Shown piece after piece: positions 7,052 through 11,221 of a stretch of DNA of 11,221 bases; position 1 is the stretch's first letter, and every line of letters begins with the position of its first letter. The stretch comes from Oscillospiraceae bacterium. Its GTDB lineage: Bacteria > Bacillota > Clostridia > Oscillospirales > Ruminococcaceae. The notes under the pieces are model-generated. The model saw only the letters and a program-made list of their open reading frames with translations, made no database searches and was not told the origin of the DNA. A program made the position numbers and the translations under genes. The stretch lies in the NCBI GenBank assembly GCA_003512525.1, contig DOQG01000022.1:1-11221 (forward strand). Direction: 5' to 3'.

Positions 7052-7576
7052 ATGACAGTAAACATTACAGCGAAGAAAATTCAGGTTACACAGGCGTTCT
7101 CGGATTACGCAACAAAGAAAATCGAAGCTAAGCTCGACCGTTTCTTTGCAGGTGACGCAGACTGCAAGGTAACACTCTCTGAGCAGAAAAATATGATAAC
7201 CTGCGAAGTTACGGTGCGTACAGCAGGACTTATCTTCCGTTCAGAACAGAAAGCCGCTGACAAAAACGATGCTTTTGATGCCTGCATTGACCGTATTATA
7301 AGACAGATACGCAAAAACAAGACAAGAGTTGAAAAGCAGATGCACAGCTCATTCAAGGGCGGATTTGAAGATACAGTTGAAGAACAGGCAGATTTTGAAG
7401 TCGTTAAACATAAAAAGTTCAATCTCCGTCCTATGTCGGAAGAAGAAGCTATCCTACAGATGAATATGCTTGATCATACTTTCTTTATGTTCAAGAACGC
7501 AAAATCAGGCGAGATCAATGTAGTGTATAAGCGTGACGACGGCAATTATGCGGTTCTCGAGCCCTCAGAGGTTTGA
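7052..7576 (+). CDS. hpf: Ribosome hibernation promoting factor, long form (HPF/RaiA family)
   Basis: A 174-residue cytoplasmic protein. Residues 1-100 are the RaiA/YfiA fold that binds the 30S decoding centre (MTVNITAKKIQVT, then YATKKIEAKLDRFF). Residues 118-172 form the C-terminal dimerisation domain (KKFNLRPMSEEEAILQMNMLDHTFFMF, shown in part here, and INVVYKRDDGNYAVLEP). The length and two-domain layout are those of long HPF in Firmicutes, which pairs 70S ribosomes into inactive 100S dimers in stationary phase or starvation. The middle linker (100-117) is acidic and variable, as usual. AAAGGA lies about 10 nt before the ATG. It has its own promoter and a strong terminator, so it is probably expressed alone; the stress input cannot be read from the sequence. 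Confidence 0.95.
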   Translation: MTVNITAKKIQVTQAFSDYATKKIEAKLDRFFAGDADCKVTLSEQKNMITCEVTVRTAGLIFRSEQKAADKNDAFDACIDRIIRQIRKNKTRVEKQMHSSFKGGFEDTVEEQADFEVVKHKKFNLRPMSEEEAILQMNMLDHTFFMFKNAKSGEINVVYKRDDGNYAVLEPSEV

Positions 7577-7604
7577 TAAGGACATAAAAGTAAATAACTG
7601 AATA

Positions 7605-7641
7605 TACTGCCGTGCAGTGAAAACTGTACGGCAGTACTTTT
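7605..7641 (+). terminator. Terminator of hpf
   Basis: 7605-7618 pairs with 7623-7636 as a 14-bp stem (one G-U wobble) closed by a GAAA tetraloop and followed by CUUUUG. The U-run is short, so read-through into the next gene is possible. It lies 28 nt past the hpf stop and 20 nt before the start of the oxidoreductase gene. Confidence 0.85.
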
Positions 7642-7661
7642 GTAAAATTGTAAGGAGCATT

Positions 7662-8648
7662 ATGAATAAAATAAACTGGGGAATTATCGCCACCGGGAAG
7701 ATTGCCGCAAAGCTTGCAGAAGCAATAAACTACAGCGATAATTCCATACTTTATGCCGTAGCTTCAAGAAGCGATGATAAAGCAATAGCGTTCGCGGAAA
7801 AATTCGGCGCGGAAAAGCACTACGGCAGTTACGAACAGCTTGCAGATGATCCGAACATCGATATCATCTACATAGCATCGCCTATGGCACAGCATTACGA
7901 AAACGCAAAGATGTGCATAGAAAAGGGCAAGAATGTACTTTGCGAAAAGACGGTAACGCTAAACTGCAAACAGCTTGACGAGCTGATTTTACTGGCTGAA
8001 AAGCACAGCGTTTTCTTTATGGAAGCAATGTGGATGAAGTTTATACCCGCATTCAGAAAAGCCAAGGAATGGATAAGTTCAGGCAAGATCGGTGATATAA
8101 AGCTTGTCCGCGCCGACTTATCATCATTCTGCCCGTATGACCCGAACGACAGACTTTACGCAAACTCTCTCGGCGGCGGTTCTCTGCTCGACCTCGGCGT
8201 TTATCCGCTGACATTTGCCTGTGATTTTCTCGGATATAAGCCGAAGGAGATCATCACAAGCGCATACATCGGTAAAAGCAATGTCGACTTTGACGCTTCC
8301 CTGCTGCTGAGATATGATAACGGAAGCTTTGCCGACTCGCAGATAGGATTTGACTATATGAAAGAAAATTCAGCCTGCATAGTCGGCGACAAAGGCAGAA
8401 TTACTTTCGGCAACTGGTTCTTCTGCACGACCGATATCAAGCTGTATGATGAACTCGGAAACCTTGCCGAAGCGCCGACAATACACCATAACTGCAACGG
8501 CTATGAATATGAGGTGCAGGAGGTTGAACAGTGCCTTGACAGTGGCAAAAGGCAGAGCAATATAAATCCGCTTTGGCAGACAAGAGCCGTTCTTGAAATA
8601 ATGGACGAATGCCGCAGACAGTGGAATTTAAAATTTGACGGTGAATAA
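7662..8648 (+). CDS. Gfo/Idh/MocA family NAD(P)-dependent oxidoreductase
   Basis: A 328-residue cytoplasmic enzyme. An N-terminal Rossmann fold (1-120) begins WGIIATGKIA, and the family's Glu-Lys-Pro signature appears as CEKT (94-97) with Thr in place of Pro; Lys96 is the expected catalytic lysine. The C-terminal half has FMEAMWMKFIPA and GGGSLLDLGVYP (171-182), features of the dihydrodiol dehydrogenase-like/sugar dehydrogenase branch. The reaction is probably oxidation or reduction of a sugar or sugar-like alcohol with NAD(P)H; the substrate cannot be told. The start is set by AAGGAG 6 nt upstream; an in-frame ATG 15 codons earlier lies inside the hpf terminator stem and is rejected. I found no promoter between hpf and this gene, so expression may rely on read-through from hpf. 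Confidence 0.9.
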   Translation: MNKINWGIIATGKIAAKLAEAINYSDNSILYAVASRSDDKAIAFAEKFGAEKHYGSYEQLADDPNIDIIYIASPMAQHYENAKMCIEKGKNVLCEKTVTLNCKQLDELILLAEKHSVFFMEAMWMKFIPAFRKAKEWISSGKIGDIKLVRADLSSFCPYDPNDRLYANSLGGGSLLDLGVYPLTFACDFLGYKPKEIITSAYIGKSNVDFDASLLLRYDNGSFADSQIGFDYMKENSACIVGDKGRITFGNWFFCTTDIKLYDELGNLAEAPTIHHNCNGYEYEVQEVEQCLDSGKRQSNINPLWQTRAVLEIMDECRRQWNLKFDGE

Positions 8649-8652
8649 AAGC

Positions 8653-8683
8653 ATACCCCTTGCAGTAAATTTGCAAGGGGTAT
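8653..8683. terminator. Bidirectional terminator between converging genes
   Basis: ATACCCCTTGCA (8653-8664) and its exact reverse complement (8672-8683) form a 12-bp stem with a 7-nt loop. The plus side is followed by UUG and the minus side by GCUUUUAUU. It sits between the oxidoreductase stop at 8648 and the Sir2 stop at 8687, serving both. Confidence 0.85.
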
Positions 8684-8686
8684 TTG

Positions 8687-9400
8687 TCAGTTTACCTTTA
8701 TCTTATCCAATACTTCTCCGACCTTATCATGTATCACAAGGTCAGCCTTATTATCGTAAGGCGTGGACGACATATTTATAAGCACCAGATTATTGCCGTT
8801 AAAATAGCGTATAAATCCCGCCGCCGGATAAACTGTAAGCGACGTTCCGCCGATGATAAGCGTGTCGCACCTCTCTATAGCCGACAGTGCGCCTGTTACC
8901 GTCCTGTCATCGAGATTTTCGCCATACAGCACAACATCGGGCTTGATTATCCCACCGCACTCACAATGCGGTACTCCATCACTGTGTAGCATATATTCAG
9001 CGCTGTAGCTTTTTCCGCACTTAAGGCAGTAATTTCTGTGAACACTTCCGTGAAGCTCATATACAGTCTTACTTCCCGCCGCAGTATGCAGTCCGTCTAT
9101 ATTTTGCGTTATCACCGCTGTAAGCTTTCCGGCATTTTCAAGCTCAGCGAGCTTTAAATGCGCCTTATTCGGCTTTGCGTCAAGGCAGAGCATTTTCTCG
9201 CGGTAAAATTCAAAGAATTTTTCGGTATGAGAAAAGAAATAATCGTGGCTTAAAAGCTCTTCCGGCGGAACATCATATTTCTGATTGTACAGTCCGTCAG
9301 GCGAACGGAAATCAGGTATGCCGCTCTCGGTCGATACTCCCGCACCGCCGAAAAAAACGATAGACTTGCTCTCATCGACTACCTGTTGCAATGTTTTCAT
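8687..9400 (-). CDS. cobB: Sir2-family NAD-dependent protein deacylase (sirtuin)
   Basis: A 237-residue cytoplasmic sirtuin. NAD-binding motifs are GAGVS (19-23), GIPDFRS (27-33), TQNIDGLH (98-105) and GTSLTVYPAAG. The catalytic histidine is His117 in ELHGSV. The zinc site is Cys125, Cys128, Cys146 and Cys148 (CLKC, then CEC, a shortened second knuckle followed by GGIIKPDVVLYGE). It removes acetyl or other acyl groups from lysines using NAD+, making nicotinamide and O-acyl-ADP-ribose. The preferred acyl group cannot be decided: I do not see the Tyr/Arg pair of sirtuin-5-like desuccinylases. The gene starts 14 nt after the HD-GYP gene, and its AAAGAGGG ribosome site overlaps that gene's stop, so the two are co-transcribed and possibly translationally coupled. 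Confidence 0.93.
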   Translation of the reverse strand: MKTLQQVVDESKSIVFFGGAGVSTESGIPDFRSPDGLYNQKYDVPPEELLSHDYFFSHTEKFFEFYREKMLCLDAKPNKAHLKLAELENAGKLTAVITQNIDGLHTAAGSKTVYELHGSVHRNYCLKCGKSYSAEYMLHSDGVPHCECGGIIKPDVVLYGENLDDRTVTGALSAIERCDTLIIGGTSLTVYPAAGFIRYFNGNNLVLINMSSTPYDNKADLVIHDKVGEVLDKIKVN

Positions 9401-9414
9401 AAAAAGGCCCTCTT

Positions 9415-10113
9415 TCAGATATCATCGCCGTTTTCATGGCAGAAATGACACTCGCCGCAAAGCTCCTTGTGCCCGTATACCTCTTCTATTATACTACGGT
9501 TGTCAAGTAGCTTTTTTGCAACGTCAGGGTCGTACATCAGTCCGATATTCTTTTCTATTTCTTCATACACTGTATCAAGCGGAAGCGCTTTTCTGTAAGC
9601 TCTTGCCGATGCCATCGCGTCTATTGAGTCGCACACAGCGATTATCCTCGAGCCGAGCGGTATTTCCTGCTCCTTAGCTCCAAACGGATATCCCTTGCCG
9701 TCATACCTTTCATGATGATGCAGTATTATTGCCGATATTCTCGAAAATCTCGGTGACTTTGCAAGTATATCCGCTCCTATCTGTGGGTGTCGTTTCATCA
9801 TCTTCCACTCTTCATCGTCAAGCCTGCCGGGCTTGAGTAAAACCGAGTCGGGTATTCCTATCTTTCCTATATCATGAAGATGCGCGGCTATATGTATTTC
9901 CTGTATCTCATCATCTGACAATCCCAGCATTTTGGCAAGAAGCGTTGCAGTATCGCTGACTCTCCTCGAATGATCCCCTGTATAAGGATCGCGCGCATCG
10001 AGCGCAGAGGATATGCACTCTACAAATTCATGATAAAGCTCATTGTCGGGGGTAATTATATTATTGGTATCTATTATCTCCGATCTATCCAATTCCACTT
10101 TACAATTCCCCAT
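9415..10113 (-). CDS. Single-domain HD-GYP phosphohydrolase with Cys-rich C-terminal tail
   Basis: A 232-residue soluble protein, essentially one HD-GYP domain (25-205). Metal ligands are visible: His48 in TGDHSRRV, His80-Asp81 in HLHDIGKIGIPD, His109, and His133-His134-Glu135 in HHHERYDGKGYP, which carries the GYP signature. ACDSIDAM-type residues (VCDSIDAM) follow. Such domains usually hydrolyse cyclic di-GMP (or related cyclic dinucleotides) to linear products. There is no receiver, PAS or membrane segment, so the input is not obvious. The last 15 residues hold Cys219, Cys222 and Cys225 with His223 and His226 (LCGECHFCHEN), a possible extra metal site. The ATG has only a poor ribosome site; a GTG at codon 6 (10098) with GGGGA upstream is a fair alternative. 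It follows the metalloregulator by 66 nt with no terminator between. Confidence 0.88.
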   Translation of the reverse strand: MGNCKVELDRSEIIDTNNIITPDNELYHEFVECISSALDARDPYTGDHSRRVSDTATLLAKMLGLSDDEIQEIHIAAHLHDIGKIGIPDSVLLKPGRLDDEEWKMMKRHPQIGADILAKSPRFSRISAIILHHHERYDGKGYPFGAKEQEIPLGSRIIAVCDSIDAMASARAYRKALPLDTVYEEIEKNIGLMYDPDVAKKLLDNRSIIEEVYGHKELCGECHFCHENGDDI

Positions 10114-10179
10114 TTCACCAAAGTATTTTAAACAGTTTTACGATCACTAAGTTAGCCGAAAATAACCCTTAGGTGCAAA

Positions 10180-10584
10180 TTATTCGCAAGCATCTGACAA
10201 TTCATTAAGTCCGCTATGTTTTTCCCTGATATGCTTTTTCAGTTTATCGAACGATTCAACGCTTATATCATGCTCAAGCTTGCAGGCATCTTCTGCCGCT
10301 GTCTTTGCGTCAACACCTATACCGATAAGCCAGTCGGTAAGGACTGTGTGACGTTCGTATATACGTTGTGCGATCTCCTCGCCGGGTTCGGTAAGTGTTA
10401 TATAGCCGTCCCTGTCGACCTCTATAAAGCCTCCGTTGCGCAATATGCTCATAGCTCGACTGACGCTCGGCTTGGAAAGCTCCATTTCATGTACTATGTC
10501 AATAGAACGTACATCTATCCCTTTATCACGCAGAATGAGGATAGTTTCGAGATAATTCTCTCCCGATTCATGAATATCAGGCAT
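10180..10584 (-). CDS. DtxR/MntR-family metal-dependent transcriptional regulator
   Basis: A 134-residue DNA-binding protein. Residues 1-65 are the winged helix-turn-helix (SIDIVHEMELSKPSVSRAMSIL, shown in part: VHEMELSKPSVSRAM), and residues 66-125 the metal-binding dimerisation helices. The SH3-like third domain of DtxR is absent, as in MntR (about 142 residues). Aligned by eye to B. subtilis MntR, the metal ligands are Glu13, His79, Glu104 and His105, with Asn10 in place of Asp8 and Cys101 in place of Glu99. The CKLEH stretch matches the CRWEH site of DtxR, which suggests iron rather than manganese, but this is an inference. AAGGTGGTG lies 6 nt before the ATG. Likely targets are metal-uptake genes elsewhere. 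It is first in a probable three-gene transcript with HD-GYP and Sir2. Confidence 0.88.
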   Translation of the reverse strand: MPDIHESGENYLETILILRDKGIDVRSIDIVHEMELSKPSVSRAMSILRNGGFIEVDRDGYITLTEPGEEIAQRIYERHTVLTDWLIGIGVDAKTAAEDACKLEHDISVESFDKLKKHIREKHSGLNELSDACE

Positions 10585-10617
10585 TAAAGCACCACCTTTT
10601 CAATTGGTTATTTCTGT

Positions 10618-10630
10618 CGGTTAGTCACCG
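10618..10630. promoter_or_regulatory. Possible operator in the metalloregulator leader
   Basis: CGGT-N5-ACCG, an imperfect palindrome, lies just downstream of the predicted start of transcription (near 10634), where a repressor, including the regulator itself, could act. The half-sites are only 4 bp and it is not a match to a known DtxR or MntR box. Confidence 0.25.
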
Positions 10631-10640
10631 CTTATTCATT

Positions 10641-10669
10641 ATTATAACACGATTTTAATGTGCCGTCAA
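10641..10669 (-). promoter_or_regulatory. Sigma-A promoter of the metalloregulator gene, inside a palindromic repeat
   Basis: On the minus strand TTGACG (10669-10664), 17-nt spacer, perfect TATAAT (10646-10641). The leader to 10584 is about 50 nt. The -10 box and spacer are part of the left outer arm of element C, and the -35 lies in the loop and arm of its first hairpin. Confidence 0.85.
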
Positions 10670-10729
10670 GGCACATTGCGGCAAATGCCGCAAGTTTTGC
10701 CTATCGGGCAAAACAAAATCATGTTTTAA
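10642..10729. repeat. Palindromic cloverleaf-like element C
   Basis: An outer stem (10642-10656 with 10715-10729, 13 of 15 pairs) encloses three hairpins placed end to end: 10657-10664/10670-10677 (8 bp, AATGTGCC), 10676-10682/10687-10693 (7 bp, TTGCGGC, sharing two bases with the first) and 10694-10701/10707-10714 (8 bp, GTTTTGCC). Almost no base is left unpaired. It holds no ORF with a ribosome site. Confidence 0.8.
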
Positions 10730-10808
10730 CGTTCTCAGCCATTGCGTAGCAAAGCCGCATATTATGCGGCGAAATCGTCTTATGACGATTTCAGGCTGAG
10801 GTTGTTAT
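10728..10808. repeat. Palindromic element A, copy 1
   Basis: An 81-bp unit. The outer stem 10728-10740/10794-10806 (AACGTTCTCAGCC against GGCTGAGGTTGTT, one mismatch and two wobbles) encloses TTGC-GTA-GCAA, a 7-bp hairpin GCCGCAT (10754-10770) and a 9-bp hairpin GAAATCGTC with a TTAT loop (10771-10792). It abuts element C. Confidence 0.9.
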
Positions 10809-10881
10809 AGCATTAAATAAAGTGGCTGTCAAGCCACAGTGGCGGTACGCCACTATTTTGCGTAGCAAAACTATTTAATGC
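10809..10881. repeat. Palindromic element B, complete copy
   Basis: The outer stem GCATTAAATA/TATTTAATGC (10810-10819 with 10872-10881, perfect) encloses three hairpins: GTGGCT-GTCA-AGCCAC (10822-10837), GTGGCG-GTA-CGCCAC (10839-10853) and TTTTGC-GTA-GCAAAA (10856-10870). The same architecture as C and A, with different sequence. Confidence 0.85.
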
Positions 10882-10884
10882 AAA

Positions 10885-10965
10885 AACGTTCTCAGCCATT
10901 GCGTAGCAAAGCCGCATATTATGCGGCGAAATCGTCTTATGACGATTTCAGGCTGAGGTTGTTAT
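10885..10965. repeat. Palindromic element A, copy 2
   Basis: 81 bp, identical to copy 1 at 10728-10808. It is followed by a 12-base linker with a mini-hairpin TTGC-GTAA-GCAA (10965-10976). Confidence 0.9.
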
Positions 10966-10977
10966 TGCGTAAGCAAA

Positions 10978-11058
10978 AACGTTCTCAGCCATTGCGTAGC
11001 AAAGCCGCATATTGTGCGGCGAAATCGTCTTATGACGATTTCAGGCTGAGGTTGTTAT
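10978..11058. repeat. Palindromic element A, copy 3
   Basis: 81 bp, the same as copies 1 and 2 except for one A to G change in the GCCGCAT hairpin (ATTGTGCGGC), which leaves a G-U wobble if the plus strand is transcribed. Confidence 0.9.
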
Positions 11059-11106
11059 AGCATTAAATAAAGTGGCTGTCAAGCCACAGCGGCGGTACGC
11101 CACTAT
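11059..11106. repeat. Palindromic element B, truncated copy
   Basis: 48 bp matching 10809-10856 with one T to C difference. It stops after the second hairpin; the third hairpin and right outer arm are absent, and sequence from 11107 is unrelated. This is a broken end of the array. Confidence 0.85.
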
Positions 11107-11221
11107 GCTACTCATGAAAAAAATTGTTAATAGATATGCTTCTGTTATATCGTTTAGTATTCGATATTGATAGCAAGCTACCGATAGTTCTCTTTGTAGG
11201 ATAGCACTTCTCGGGTTCGCT
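11107..11221. other. Right edge, no feature recognised
   Basis: An AT-rich stretch with no ORF having a ribosome site, no hairpin with a U-tract and no copy of the neighbouring palindromes. It could be the flank of a gene beyond the window. Confidence 0.4.

Noticed and set aside
7617..7661. Upstream in-frame start of the oxidoreductase gene
   Set aside because: It falls in the hpf terminator hairpin and lacks a ribosome site; the start at 7662 has AAGGAG and begins the Rossmann fold correctly.
10728..10808. tRNA gene, because the fold is cloverleaf-like
   Set aside because: No GGTTCRA T-loop, no anticodon-loop geometry, and the 9-bp and 7-bp arms with 3-4 nt loops do not fit a tRNA.
10728..11058. 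CRISPR array
   Set aside because: The 81-bp units are too long and consist of nested hairpins. The gaps (76 and 12 bases) are unequal and one gap is another palindromic element, not a spacer; no cas gene is present.
10878..11060. Plus-strand open frame of 60 codons with an internal repeated peptide
   Set aside because: It is a translation of the A palindromes; the peptide repeats only because the DNA does, and there is no ribosome site.
11195..11221. GGGTTCGCT at the right edge as the T-arm of a tRNA
   Set aside because: No matching stem or acceptor end is visible and the T-loop consensus is incomplete.

Overview
The window looks like chromosomal DNA from a gut-type Clostridia, most likely the Ruminococcaceae/Oscillospiraceae and close in style to Ruminococcus or [Eubacterium] siraeum. 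This rests on moderate GC, AGGAGG-type ribosome sites, textbook sigma-A promoters (TTGACA, 17 nt, TATAAT), secreted BspA-type leucine-rich-repeat proteins, and a long-form hibernation factor. Genus is an inference; no rRNA or tRNA is present.

Left part (1-6847), all minus strand: three secreted-protein genes, each with its own promoter and hairpin terminator. In transcription order these are a 1100-residue papain-like (C1) protease with lectin-like, Cys-repeat and five fibronectin III domains (3438-6740), a 685-residue LRR protein with three fibronectin III domains (1181-3238), and a short truncated LRR paralogue (253-762). The last is preceded by a 37-codon leader ORF whose stop codon lies in a terminator-like hairpin. 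The two large proteins share near-identical C-terminal fibronectin modules, including 104 identical bases, so they have recently exchanged sequence. The first 250 bases hold repeated TTTGTCGTAAA motifs and a strong minus-strand terminator.

Middle (6848-8686), plus strand: hpf (ribosome hibernation) with its own promoter and a 14-bp GAAA-loop terminator, then a Gfo/Idh/MocA oxidoreductase that probably depends on read-through. A bidirectional hairpin closes this block against the converging genes.

Right part (8687-10669), minus strand: a DtxR/MntR-family metalloregulator, a single-domain HD-GYP phosphohydrolase with a Cys-rich tail, and a Sir2 deacylase. The last two are 14 nt apart. All three may be read from one strong promoter at 10641-10669.

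The far right (10642-11106) is the most unusual part: a gene-free array of back-to-back modular palindromic elements. Each complete element is an outer stem enclosing three hairpins, a cloverleaf-like fold built from at least three unrelated sequences (called C, A and B here), ordered C-A-B-A-A-B'. The C element contains the promoter of the metalloregulator gene. I know of no named element that matches this design, and no transposase is visible.
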